Positions 41,550-50,517 of a stretch of DNA of 64,000 nt are shown one piece after another. Both the position numbers and the translations under genes were made by a program. The notes under the pieces were generated by a model. It had not been told where the DNA came from, made no database searches, and was given only the letters and a program-made list of their open reading frames with translations. The DNA lies in contig NZ_SIXF01000011.1 of assembly GCF_004310665.1 (NCBI RefSeq), positions 102,268 through 166,267 on the forward strand, given 5' to 3'. The stretch comes from Pedobacter kyonggii (GTDB taxonomy: Bacteria; Bacteroidota; Bacteroidia; Sphingobacteriales; Sphingobacteriaceae). Numbering within the stretch: position 1 is the first letter of the stretch; every line of letters starts with the position of its first letter.

Positions 41550-42854
41550 ATGGCAACGGTAAACAAAACTATTCCAGCAAAGAAAAAAAATAAAGATTCG
41601 CTATTTAACAGAATCAATAAATGGCTTCACCTCTGGCTTGGCCTAATATCGGGTGTCATTGTTCTTATCGTTTGCATAACGGGCTGTATCTGGGTTTTTA
41701 ATGAAGAAATTACAGGTTTGTTGGAACCTGAAACCAAAATTGAAAAGCAGGATAAACCTGTGATTACACCATCGCAACTGAGTGCCATTGCGTTTAAGCT
41801 TTACCCTGAAAAGATTCCTTCGTATGCACAATACCAGCAGGGAAGGGCAATCAGTTTAAATTTAAGGGGAAAAAAGGATGAAGGACGACGCGGAGGAGGA
41901 ACCAGTTTAAAAATTAATCCTTATACAGGAGAGGTAATCAGCAAAGTGGTACATAAAAAAGGAGAGGTCGATTTTTTTAGGTTTATCCTCAACGGTCACC
42001 GTTTCTTGTGGTTACCTTATGTCATCGGAAGACCAATTGTAAACTACGGAACCATGATATTTGTTGTTTTGTTAATTACAGGATTAATATGGTGGTATCC
42101 AAAAAAATGGAACAGATCTACACGCGATAAGAGTTTCAAAATTAAATGGGGCGCCTCATTTAAAAGGGTAAACCTCGATTTTCACAATGTACTTGGCTTT
42201 TATTCTTTAATTTTTTTGCTTTTTATTGCTTTAACCGGAATGGTTTATGGCATTAAATGGTACAGCGAAGGTTTATATTGGGTAACTTCTGGAGGTAATA
42301 AATTAGGTGATTTCCAACGTCTGGAATCAGATTCTTTAGCTGTTGGAAAATTCTACACGCCTCAAAAAGCAATGGATCTGGCCTGGCAAAAAGTAATTAG
42401 CCGCCATCCAAAATCGCAGGGCTTTTACTATAATTTTCCCGATACTTCAAAAGCAAAGGCCACGATCAACATTACAGTTTATCCCAATACAGGTCAGTTT
42501 TACAATAACCAGGGCTATACCTTCGATCAGCATACTTTAAAAGAATTTAAACGCGAAGGTGTTTATGCTATTGCTTACGAAGAAGCTGGTTTTGGCGGTA
42601 AACTTCGCAAAATGAATTACGATATCCATGTGGGGAGTATTTTGGGTTTCCCAGGTAAAGTGATGGCTTTTTTGGCGTCACTAATAGGCGCAAGTTTACC
42701 TATAACCGGCTTTCTGATCTGGTATGGTCGAAAATTCAAGAAAAAAGCCGTTAAGAAAGTGCCCATTTTAACAGAAGGTAATAATAAGCCTGCTGGTTTT
42801 AAGCCAAGAGCTAAAATTCCAATAAAAAAAGTGGAAGTTATAGAACAGGATTAA
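41550..42854 (+). CDS. PepSY-domain inner-membrane protein, probable ferric reductase (XusC-like)
   Basis: This 434-residue membrane protein of the PepSY-associated TM family has an N-terminal basic stretch. Helix 1 (GLISGVIVLIVCITGCIWVF) follows the conserved HLWLG, helix 2 (about 166-186) follows NGHRFLWLP, helix 3 is in DFHNVLGFYSLIFLLFIAL and a final helix is in YDIHVGSILGFPGK. The His residues before or in the helices are usual heme or metal ligands in this group. PepSY domains lie between the helices. In siderophore systems such proteins reduce ferric iron in the periplasm or help release it. It is the third gene of the operon and is followed by a strong terminator. Confidence 0.85.
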   Translation: MATVNKTIPAKKKNKDSLFNRINKWLHLWLGLISGVIVLIVCITGCIWVFNEEITGLLEPETKIEKQDKPVITPSQLSAIAFKLYPEKIPSYAQYQQGRAISLNLRGKKDEGRRGGGTSLKINPYTGEVISKVVHKKGEVDFFRFILNGHRFLWLPYVIGRPIVNYGTMIFVVLLITGLIWWYPKKWNRSTRDKSFKIKWGASFKRVNLDFHNVLGFYSLIFLLFIALTGMVYGIKWYSEGLYWVTSGGNKLGDFQRLESDSLAVGKFYTPQKAMDLAWQKVISRHPKSQGFYYNFPDTSKAKATINITVYPNTGQFYNNQGYTFDQHTLKEFKREGVYAIAYEEAGFGGKLRKMNYDIHVGSILGFPGKVMAFLASLIGASLPITGFLIWYGRKFKKKAVKKVPILTEGNNKPAGFKPRAKIPIKKVEVIEQD

Positions 42855-42874
42855 TATTCAAGATATGATTAATT

Positions 42875-42908
42875 GAAAACCCGGACATTGTCTGGGTTTT
42901 CATATTTT
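42875..42908 (+). terminator. Intrinsic terminator after the Xus-like operon
   Basis: GAAAACCCGGAC (42875-42886) pairs with GTCTGGGTTTTC (42890-42901) with one wobble around a 3-base loop, followed by ATATTTT. It also faces the end of the small minus-strand gene at 42915 and may serve both. Confidence 0.8.
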
Positions 42909-42914
42909 AATACC

Positions 42915-43115
42915 TTACAATTTTACCTTTTTAGTTTTTGGTTCTGGTTTTTCAGGTAATTGTATCGATAAAATCAAATCAATACTTTCTGAGTTGGTTT
43001 CATAATCAGCTGCAATTTTTTCCCATCTTTTAAGTTCTGCCTGTAAGCTTTCGATTTCCTTACCTAATGATTCGATCTTATTCTGGATTGATTTTCTAAC
43101 GTTTGTATTTGCCAT
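42915..43115 (-). CDS. Small coiled-coil protein
   Basis: This 66-residue protein has a clear heptad-like helix in NKIESLGKEIESLQAELKRW, followed by an acidic stretch and a Lys/Pro-rich tail (PEKPEPKTKKVKL). It has no signal peptide, membrane segment or known domain. The composition and charge pattern look like a real small cytoplasmic protein. It converges on the Xus-like operon and shares the hairpin between them. I cannot assign a function. Confidence 0.6.
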   Translation of the reverse strand: MANTNVRKSIQNKIESLGKEIESLQAELKRWEKIAADYETNSESIDLILSIQLPEKPEPKTKKVKL

Positions 43116-43313
43116 AACACAAAATTATGATTTGATGGCATATCTTTAAACTTCTTTGCAATAAGAATGCCTGTAAAAAATGCTAAGTGTTCTCTTTCAA
43201 TGAGTTTTATTCTTATAAAATTTTCAACAATAGTGAAGAATCACCGAATTTGTTTACAATACCCAATAATTGTGCAATGATTTGCTATTTTTACCCAACA
43301 TCCCCAATAAAAT

Positions 43314-43997
43314 ATGAAGAAAAATAATAATTGCGATCTTAAAACCTGTTTTATGTGCCAGCTCACTTTAAAAGAATGGCATCCAGCTATCGAGAGCCAT
43401 AAACGAAATTTTATCGCTAAAAAAGGGGAAGTAATTATCAAAGAGGGCGATCAGGTTAGTGGTGTTTATTTTGTTACTTCGGGTAACGTAAAAGTACATA
43501 AACAATGGGGCGACAAAGAGTTGATTTTACGTTTTGCAAACGATGGAGCCATAATTGGACATAGGGGAATCAGCAGCAGTATTTCTACCTATCCAATATC
43601 TGCAACTGCTTTAGAAACCACCAAACTTTGTTTTGTAGATATCGATTTTTTTAAAACCACCATAAAAGTAAACCAGGAATTTGCCTATGGTTTGTTGATG
43701 TTTTATGCCGATGAATTACATGCTTCAGAAAAGAAAATGCGTAATTTAGCTTTAATGTCGGTTAAAGGAAGGCTTGCCGTGGCTATTTTAGGATTGAGAG
43801 ATCAGTTTGGATTAGATGACGAAGGATTTTTAAATTTAGCACTTAGCCGTCAGGATCTGGCTGCTTTTACCGGTGCCACTTACGAAACCGTTTTTAGGAC
43901 CATGAACGAGCTGTTAGCAGAAAAGTTAATAATTGTAAAAGGAAAGCAAATTGGTATTTTAAACGAAGCTGGATTGACAGACTTGAGTAGCAAATAA
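43314..43997 (+). CDS. Crp/Fnr-family regulator with FNR-like cysteines
   Basis: This 227-residue regulator has an N-terminal cyclic-nucleotide-fold domain (VIIKEGDQVSGVYFVTSGNVK) and a C-terminal winged helix (LSRQDLAAFTGATYETVFRTM). Cysteines occur at 7, 12, 15 (NCDLKTCFMC) and 106 (TTKLCFVD). E. coli FNR binds an oxygen-sensitive [4Fe-4S] cluster through three N-terminal and one central Cys, so this layout could do the same, although the exact spacing differs. It is encoded next to mobA and the nitrate assimilation genes. It may therefore bind the TGAT-N4-ATCA site before nirB. A cAMP-type pocket motif is not obvious. Confidence 0.82.
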   Translation: MKKNNNCDLKTCFMCQLTLKEWHPAIESHKRNFIAKKGEVIIKEGDQVSGVYFVTSGNVKVHKQWGDKELILRFANDGAIIGHRGISSSISTYPISATALETTKLCFVDIDFFKTTIKVNQEFAYGLLMFYADELHASEKKMRNLALMSVKGRLAVAILGLRDQFGLDDEGFLNLALSRQDLAAFTGATYETVFRTMNELLAEKLIIVKGKQIGILNEAGLTDLSSK

Positions 43998-44019
43998 ACA
44001 GACTTGAGTAGCAAATAAA
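43978..44019. repeat. Perfect 21-bp tandem duplication across a stop codon
   Basis: The unit CAGACTTGAGTAGCAAATAA plus one A occurs at 43978-43998 and again at 43999-44019. The first copy holds the stop codon of the Crp/Fnr gene; being a multiple of three, the second copy repeats the stop in frame. It ends 10 bases before the mobA start. Confidence 0.9.
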
Positions 44020-44029
44020 TTAAAATTAT

Positions 44030-44614
44030 ATGTTGGGAATCGTTTTATGTGGTGGACAGAGCTTGCGTATGGGCACCGATAAAGGCTTACTCAGCCATCA
44101 GGATAAACTATGGGCGCAGGTAGCGTTCGATAAGTTAAACTCGCTTAATCTCCAGGTAAAGTTTTCAGTTAATCCATTGCAGCAAGAAACCTATGCAGGT
44201 TATTTTGGGAATAAACAGTTAATTGTAGACGATCCCTCACTTGATGTTAGAGGACCATTATTGGGGGTGCTTTCTGCTTACTTATCAAATCCAGAAGAAG
44301 ATTTGTTTTTATTGGCTTGCGATATGTTGTTGATGGAAATCAGATTGTTGGAAAAGCTAATTTATTCAGTTAAAGCTGATGATGCTTTCGAGGCTTATAT
44401 TTTTACCAAAGATGGTCAGCAAGAACCATTGTGCGGTATTTATAAAGTTGAAGGTTTGAAAAAAATTGTACACCTGCTTCAAACCAATGGTTTGGCCAAA
44501 CACAGCATGAAGTACGTTTTAAGTAATTTGCGAGTTTGCGAAATTGCCATTGAGGACCAGGATTATCGTTATTTCAGTAACTTTAACTCCCATGCAGAAA
44601 TAAACGGCTTATAA
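44030..44614 (+). CDS. mobA: Molybdenum cofactor guanylyltransferase
   Basis: This 194-residue cytoplasmic nucleotidyltransferase begins with GIVLCGGQSLRMGTDKGLL, the GTP-binding signature of MobA. It later has DDPSLDVRGPLLGVLSAYLS and LLACDMLLME, with the metal-binding Asp. It attaches GMP to molybdopterin, giving the bis-MGD cofactor needed by the nitrate reductase encoded 3 kb away. It lies 32 bases after the regulator gene and may be co-transcribed with it, and is convergent with the nitrate operon. Length is typical. Confidence 0.92.
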   Translation: MLGIVLCGGQSLRMGTDKGLLSHQDKLWAQVAFDKLNSLNLQVKFSVNPLQQETYAGYFGNKQLIVDDPSLDVRGPLLGVLSAYLSNPEEDLFLLACDMLLMEIRLLEKLIYSVKADDAFEAYIFTKDGQQEPLCGIYKVEGLKKIVHLLQTNGLAKHSMKYVLSNLRVCEIAIEDQDYRYFSNFNSHAEINGL

Positions 44615-44684
44615 GTGATTAGCATCATTTCCTGAAGCATAGTCGCGAACTTTCAAGAGAGATCTATAATAGATTTCTATTGAT

Positions 44685-46166
44685 TTACAAAAGCTGTAAT
44701 ACTGATTGATCAATCTTAGTAAAATTCTCTTTCTCTCCTTCACAAAGCACACAACAGTAACCTTCGGGTAAATCTTTAAATGCCGTACCTGGGTTAATGT
44801 TGTTTTCAATTTCGCCAATGCGTTCGTTATATACTGTTAAACAATTGTTGCACTGGTATAAAAACTCGCCGTCTTTTTTTATCGCTTCTTCAGTTTGAAA
44901 GCTCTGTTTTTGATTACCTGTTTTAATCGCATTTAAACGGTATTTGTAAAATTTAAATATCGAACGTCTTACTTGTTCCGGTAATAAAAAGCTAGGATTA
45001 CTCCTGCTAAAAATTTCGCCGGTACGCTCGTTGGGATTAAAATCCTTAGCACAAAGGATATCGTAAACGGGTAACAGTTTTATGCCCAGTAAATTAATGA
45101 GGTGACGTTTTTGGATCAGGATACTACTAAAAACTTCACTTTTTTTACGCGTTTTAATGCCAAAGCAGATTCCAAACGTCCTGGTATCATCAATGCTTAA
45201 ATGTTTAACAAGGAAATTTTTTAATGCTAAACCTTCGTTACAATTATCTTCTACCTGAAAGTTAAGTTCGTTGGCCGCATGCCGCATATTGATCTCAAAT
45301 TCTTCGAGCAAGCCATTCCAGAGGTTTTTGTCTTTTTCATCAATTCCTTTTATAATAATTGTTTTCCATGATGTACAGCACAACTGACCGAGTTTGGTAT
45401 CTAAACAAAGCTGACAGAGTTTCTTTAAAAATGGAATGCTGAACAATTCATCGCGCCTGTAAATGCCCAACCAATATTTGTTGTTATACCGGTTTAAGCC
45501 TTCGTAATAAGGTAGGTTAAATGAAGATAGGGATACGGTGCTTTCTGCTTGTTTAAGAATAAAATTGTCCTGATCTAAAAGTGCAAAGAGCGCTTCACCA
45601 TTGGCTTGTGGATTATCTACAAACTGTGACTGATTGTTTTTGATAATACCCTCCAGCGCTTTGGTAACCTGCGCAATATGGTTGGTATAACAAAGCTGAT
45701 TCCACTCATAAGTTACATTGGTTTTTGGAAAGCGGATAATCAAATGCCAATAATGTTCGGATTGTGAAGAGGCAATCCAGTTGATGTTACCCGTTAACAT
45801 GGGGGTAAAACTTTGGTCGCTATCGCAGATATTTACCTTTACTGAAGGTTTAAAATCGATGTCGTCTAAAACATCTTTGTACACCCCTTCAGTAAGCCAG
45901 GTTTTGCGGATAAAAATCTCCTCAGCAGGATAAGAACTGATAATATTCGGGAAATTATTGGTGTCTACTTCATAATCGATCCCAAGTTTATCCATTTCGC
46001 CCGTAAATATGGCAATATTGTAGGTTGTAGTATCAATCAATAACTGCTGGCGGAGGCCAAAACGAACATATTGGATCCGCGCTTTTGTTGCCGCAACCAG
46101 AATGTTATACAGGTTGCCCGGTGATATGATTCCGCCTGGAAAGTTAATGATGATGGTTTGATACAT
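44685..46166 (-). CDS. Rubredoxin-tailed protein with nitrite/sulfite-reductase-like part
   Basis: This 493-residue cytoplasmic protein has an N-terminal and middle part (about 1-420) that resembles the ferredoxin-like half domains of nitrite/sulfite reductases. The usual Cys-x5-Cys and Cys-x3-Cys siroheme/Fe-S motifs are not complete, so catalysis of its own is doubtful. The C-terminal 60 residues are a rubredoxin: CNNC and CVLC flank the NPGTAFKDLPEGY signature. It probably carries electrons to nitrate or nitrite reductase. It lies 3 bases after the nitrate-reductase-associated protein gene, at the end of the nitrate gene set. Confidence 0.7.
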   Translation of the reverse strand: MYQTIIINFPGGIISPGNLYNILVAATKARIQYVRFGLRQQLLIDTTTYNIAIFTGEMDKLGIDYEVDTNNFPNIISSYPAEEIFIRKTWLTEGVYKDVLDDIDFKPSVKVNICDSDQSFTPMLTGNINWIASSQSEHYWHLIIRFPKTNVTYEWNQLCYTNHIAQVTKALEGIIKNNQSQFVDNPQANGEALFALLDQDNFILKQAESTVSLSSFNLPYYEGLNRYNNKYWLGIYRRDELFSIPFLKKLCQLCLDTKLGQLCCTSWKTIIIKGIDEKDKNLWNGLLEEFEINMRHAANELNFQVEDNCNEGLALKNFLVKHLSIDDTRTFGICFGIKTRKKSEVFSSILIQKRHLINLLGIKLLPVYDILCAKDFNPNERTGEIFSRSNPSFLLPEQVRRSIFKFYKYRLNAIKTGNQKQSFQTEEAIKKDGEFLYQCNNCLTVYNERIGEIENNINPGTAFKDLPEGYCCVLCEGEKENFTKIDQSVLQLL

Positions 46167-46169
46167 GGT

Positions 46170-46676
46170 TTAGCTATTTAGAAGTCCAAATTCAACTACA
46201 GCCTTTGGGAAATTTTTGTTTTCGTGCCCTGGTCTGCATAATTTTAAAAGCGCGAACCTTTGGATATTAGTGAGTTTTCGCCACTGGTTTATGGAAAGCT
46301 GTAAAGCTAATTCTGTCGCCTTTTCTTTTAACATCGTTGGGATTTGATGTAGGTTTCCCCAGTCGGGCAGTGGATCAATAGCCAGTGTTGTGGCTTGGTT
46401 TCCGGTATATTTTGTAATTAAGCCAATCAGAAATTGATGGTACTTATCTGTTTGTTCCTGAGTTGAAACCGGTAATAAGGCCAGTTGGATTCTTTCTGAT
46501 GGATGAAATTTGCTCCATTCTGCCAATTTTAGTTTTATTCCTGCGGCATCCATCTTAAAACGTACGATCATCGGGATGCAACGCACATTTTCTTCAATAA
46601 AATCTTCTTCGAACTTAAAATATTCAATCCCTTTTAGGTTTTTAAATTCTGAAGGACCAAGTTTTACTTTCATCAC
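46170..46676 (-). CDS. Nitrate reductase associated protein
   Basis: This 168-residue soluble protein contains FKFEEDFIEENVRCIPMIVR and DAAGIKLKLAEWSKF, which match the nitrate reductase associated protein family (PF09655) found beside assimilatory nitrate reductases in cyanobacteria and Bacteroidota. Its molecular role is not established; a maturation or electron-transfer accessory role is often assumed. It lies between the nitrate reductase gene, from which a repeat separates it, and the rubredoxin-tailed gene, which follows after 3 bases. The start MMK could be either Met. Confidence 0.8.
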   Translation of the reverse strand: MMKVKLGPSEFKNLKGIEYFKFEEDFIEENVRCIPMIVRFKMDAAGIKLKLAEWSKFHPSERIQLALLPVSTQEQTDKYHQFLIGLITKYTGNQATTLAIDPLPDWGNLHQIPTMLKEKATELALQLSINQWRKLTNIQRFALLKLCRPGHENKNFPKAVVEFGLLNS

Positions 46677-46710
46677 TTTGTTTAATTTTAAATATTCCTT
46701 AGCAATCTGT

Positions 46711-46845
46711 CGTCATTCCCGCGCAGGCGGGAATCTTAATGCAACCTACAAAACCTATCGAGGCATTACGATTATTCATAAGTTTTCCTTTTATTCAGAG
46801 GCATTCATGAGCACTCCGTGGTTCCCAATCAAGTTGGGAATGACG
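46711..46845. repeat. Dispersed repeat, copy B (MITE-like)
   Basis: This 135-bp element starts with CGTCATTCCC and ends with GGGAATGACG. It is the inverted counterpart of copy A at 35485-35603. Both outer parts match closely, while about 25 bases in the middle differ. It sits between two genes of the nitrate set transcribed in the same direction, so it may affect readthrough. Confidence 0.75.
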
Positions 46846-46926
46846 ATAAGCCACACCCTGTCACCTCAACTCCAATGTTTTTCCAAAACTTATTTCTCAG
46901 GATGACCTGACCACCAAAACTTATCA

Positions 46927-49900
46927 TTATTCTGCTAAAGCAGGTTTAGGTTCCGTTTTTAATACATTTACAAAAGAATCTAATATGGCTTTTACCTCGG
47001 GCCTGCAACTGCCACAACCCATTCCAGCGCCAGTTAACTGGCAAAGCTGCAAATGATCTTTACAGCCATCTTTAATTTTGTTGATCAGGTTGCCTTCGCC
47101 CACATTGTTGCAGCTACATACGGTTTTGCCGATAATAGGTTCTGCTATTTTGCCACTCCTTAACAATTGAAGCCGTTTTTCACTCAACTCCATTTTATTT
47201 TCGATCAGGTTGCGGAACTCCAAAAACTCACTTTTATCGCCAATTAATATGGCCCCAACCAATTTATCGTTGTGTACAATACATTTTTTATAGTAGCGTT
47301 TGGCTTTATCAATAAAAACAATTTCCTCGTAAGTGGGGTCATTGTTTGGTATTTCGGCCAAGCCTAAAGAGCAGAGCTCTAAACTGTGCATTTTAAGGAT
47401 ATTCATGAGCAGGCTGCCCTGATAAAATTTAGCAATATCTCCGCAAAGAAATCTCGCCACTATTTCGGCCTGTTGCTCTGCTGCTGCGGTAATGCCGTAC
47501 ATCTGACCTTTAAATTCGGCAATTTCGCCAATGGCATAAATGTGTTTTTCGGTGGTTCTCAGGTATTCATCAACCACAACACCTCTTTTACATTCTATGC
47601 CTGCTTCTTTAATCAGTTCAGTATTCGGAACAGTACCTATGGCAATTACTAAAGATTCACAATCGATCAATAAACCACTTTTTAAACGGATGCCCGAAAT
47701 GCTTTTTTCTCCGATAATCCGGTCTACTTCATCATTGTAAAAAACCTCAATGCCTTTGCTGATCAGTTCTTCATGTAGTAATTGACTGCCTAATGCATCC
47801 AACTGGCGACCCATTAATCTCGATATCCGTTGGATAATGGTCACTTTTGATCCTGTTTCGGCCAAAGATGTAGCCAATTCGATTCCCAATAAACCACCGC
47901 CAACAATCACTACTTTTCCATTTGTAGTATCCACATGTTTTTTAAAACTGTCGGCATCGTTACGGCTGCGCATGGTAAATATACCGTTTAGTTTCGGGAT
48001 ATCTTTAAGCACAAAAGCCCTGCTTCCGGTTGCCAGGAGCAGAACATCGTAACGGTGGGTTTCTCCATTACTATCGATAACGGTTTTATTTTCTTTGTTG
48101 ATCTTTTCGATACCTAGTCCACGGTGCAGCTTAATTCTATAATCGGTTTCCTCACTATCGCTCATTTTAATGAGGTTATGCCATGGTAAAGTGCCAATAA
48201 TATAATCGGGGAGAAGTACCCTGTTGTAAAAAGGGAAATTCTCTTTGCTAAAGATCTCAATATCATCTTCGGTATTTAAAGCCCTGTAACTTTTAACAAA
48301 ACCACAGGCACCAGCGCCCGCACCAATAACAATGATCTTTTGTCGGGCTTTTTGATATAATTTTACTTCTACAGCACTAAATTTAAAATCGGGTTCTTTG
48401 CTTAGTGGGTCAACCAGGTTATTGGTTAGGTTATTCACCCGGTTTAGATCACTTTTTAAGATTTTGCCCCAGTGCATAGGCATAAAAACCACTCCGGGTT
48501 TAATATCTTCCGAAAATTTTGCCTTTACACGAACATTTCCACGTAAACTGGAAATCTCGATAATATCATTGTCTTTAATGTTCCGAACTTCAGCATCAAT
48601 TGGGTTGATCTCTAAAAAAGATTCACTAATATGTTGGTTCAGTTTATTTACCTTGCCTGTTTTGCTTCGGGTATGCCATTGATCTCTGATTCTTCCGGTG
48701 GTTAAAATCAATGGACGTTCTGGTGTTAAAGCTTCCGATTGGTTTTGATCATCAAATGATAAAATATTGGCTTTTTTATCTGGTGTGTAAAACTGGTGAT
48801 CGGTAAATAACCTGGCTGTTCCAAATGCTTTTTCTTGCTTCGGATAAGGCCATTGAACGGCTCTTTTTTCTTTTAAAATTTCATAATTAAGTCCGCTGAT
48901 ATCAATGTTGGTACCTTCGGTAAGTGCTGCATGCTCGTTGTATATTTCGGAAGCACCTTTGAAATCAAAACCGTGATAGCCCATTTTTTTTGCAAACCTG
49001 CAGATAATTTCCGAATCTGCTAAGGCTTCTCCAGGTGCTTCGGTTACTTTACTGAGATAAGAAATATAGCGGCCTGCATTGGTCATGGTGCCCTCTTTTT
49101 CTACCCAGGCAGCTGCAGGTAAAACCACATCAGCGTATTTTAAAGTTTCTACTTTGTTGCTAATGTCCTGAACAACTACAAATCTTGCTTTCTTTAATCC
49201 TTCTTCGGCTACACGAACATCTGGCAGGCTGATCAATGGATTGGTGCATAAAATCCATACCGCTTTGAGTTTTCCAGTATTCAGTTCATCGAACATTTCG
49301 GTTGCAGTTAAGCCCGGTTTGGATTGAATGGTACCCAATGGGATCTGCCAAAATTTTTCGACCTCATTCCGGTGACTTTCGTTGGCTAAAACTCGATGTG
49401 CTGGCAATAAATTGCTTAAACCACCAACTTCTCGTCCGCCCATGGCATTTGGTTGCCCGGTAAGTGAAAAAGGTCCGCTTCCGGGTTTGCCAATATGGCC
49501 GGTAATCAGGTTTAGGTTAATTAATGAAAGGTTTTTGTTGGTACCCACCACACTTTGGTTAAGCCCCATGGTCCACATGCTGATGAAACCTTTTGCATTG
49601 CCGATGTAAGATGCAGCCAAACGGATATCACTTTCTTTGATGCCGCAAATAACTGCTGCTTCGGCCAGTGAGGTTTCGAAAACGGTAGCTTGGTATTTTT
49701 CATAGCCGTTGGTGCTGTTGATGATAAAATCAGCGTCGATTTTTCCATTTTCAATTAAACATCTGCCAATGGCGTGGTGAAGGGTAATATCAGTGCCTGG
49801 ATTGAGCTGTAGATGAACATCGGCAAGCGAGCAGGTCTGCGTTTTTCGCGGATCACTGACAATGATCTTTAGGTCTGGATTTTTTTGCCTTGCGGCTTCA

Positions 49901-50475
49901 ACACGGCGCCAAAGGATAGGATGGCACCATGCTGGATTTGCACCCGCAACAAAAATACAATCGGCAATTTCAATATCATCGTAACTAATGGGCACAGTAT
50001 CTTCACCTAAGCTCATTTTATAACCAACAACCGCACTGCTCATACATAAGCGGCTGTTGGTATCGATATTATTGCTACCGATAAAACCTTTAATCAATTT
50101 GTTTACTACATAATATTCTTCCGTTAAACACTGTCCGCTTGCATAAAAAGCTACGCTATCGGGGCCATGTTTTTTAATCAGTGCTTTAAAAACGGCTGCT
50201 GTTCTTTCTAGTGCAGTATCCCAGCTTACCCTTTGGAGGGGCATGTTTTTGTTATAGCGCATTTCGGGGTAAAGCAGCCTGTCGCTTTTGTCATTCGCCG
50301 TGTAATGAAGATTCATACCTTTACTGCACAACATACCTTTGTTTACAGGGTGGTTTTTGTCTCCTTCAACTGTTATCCGCTCATGGATATCTTTATTTAC
50401 CACAATACCACAACCCACCCCGCAATAGCAGCATGTTGTTGTATTATTTAGCGATATGTTCTTTTCTTCTTTCAA
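46927..50475 (-). CDS. Assimilatory nitrate reductase fused to FAD reductase and BFD domain
   Basis: This 1182-residue fusion has an N-terminal [4Fe-4S] motif, Cys15-x2-Cys18-x3-Cys22, with a fourth Cys in GMLCSKG. A molybdopterin oxidoreductase core (about 50-680) follows, including CMSSAVVGYK and the MGD-binding LTTGRIRDQWHTRSKTGK region. A NirB-like FAD/NAD(P)H reductase spans about 700-1090 (IIVIGAGAGACGF, VVIVGGGLLGIELA). Last comes a BFD-type [2Fe-2S] domain (CSCNNVGEG, GMGCGSC). In many bacteria these are separate proteins (NasA and NasC or similar). One chain could thus take electrons from NAD(P)H to nitrate. It lies between the nitrate transporter gene and the accessory genes. Confidence 0.9.
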   Translation of the reverse strand: MKEEKNISLNNTTTCCYCGVGCGIVVNKDIHERITVEGDKNHPVNKGMLCSKGMNLHYTANDKSDRLLYPEMRYNKNMPLQRVSWDTALERTAAVFKALIKKHGPDSVAFYASGQCLTEEYYVVNKLIKGFIGSNNIDTNSRLCMSSAVVGYKMSLGEDTVPISYDDIEIADCIFVAGANPAWCHPILWRRVEAARQKNPDLKIIVSDPRKTQTCSLADVHLQLNPGTDITLHHAIGRCLIENGKIDADFIINSTNGYEKYQATVFETSLAEAAVICGIKESDIRLAASYIGNAKGFISMWTMGLNQSVVGTNKNLSLINLNLITGHIGKPGSGPFSLTGQPNAMGGREVGGLSNLLPAHRVLANESHRNEVEKFWQIPLGTIQSKPGLTATEMFDELNTGKLKAVWILCTNPLISLPDVRVAEEGLKKARFVVVQDISNKVETLKYADVVLPAAAWVEKEGTMTNAGRYISYLSKVTEAPGEALADSEIICRFAKKMGYHGFDFKGASEIYNEHAALTEGTNIDISGLNYEILKEKRAVQWPYPKQEKAFGTARLFTDHQFYTPDKKANILSFDDQNQSEALTPERPLILTTGRIRDQWHTRSKTGKVNKLNQHISESFLEINPIDAEVRNIKDNDIIEISSLRGNVRVKAKFSEDIKPGVVFMPMHWGKILKSDLNRVNNLTNNLVDPLSKEPDFKFSAVEVKLYQKARQKIIVIGAGAGACGFVKSYRALNTEDDIEIFSKENFPFYNRVLLPDYIIGTLPWHNLIKMSDSEETDYRIKLHRGLGIEKINKENKTVIDSNGETHRYDVLLLATGSRAFVLKDIPKLNGIFTMRSRNDADSFKKHVDTTNGKVVIVGGGLLGIELATSLAETGSKVTIIQRISRLMGRQLDALGSQLLHEELISKGIEVFYNDEVDRIIGEKSISGIRLKSGLLIDCESLVIAIGTVPNTELIKEAGIECKRGVVVDEYLRTTEKHIYAIGEIAEFKGQMYGITAAAEQQAEIVARFLCGDIAKFYQGSLLMNILKMHSLELCSLGLAEIPNNDPTYEEIVFIDKAKRYYKKCIVHNDKLVGAILIGDKSEFLEFRNLIENKMELSEKRLQLLRSGKIAEPIIGKTVCSCNNVGEGNLINKIKDGCKDHLQLCQLTGAGMGCGSCRPEVKAILDSFVNVLKTEPKPALAE

Positions 50476-50517
50476 ATGATCAACGGTATTGTAGGTAGAT
50501 TTTTACTTTTGGTGTAA

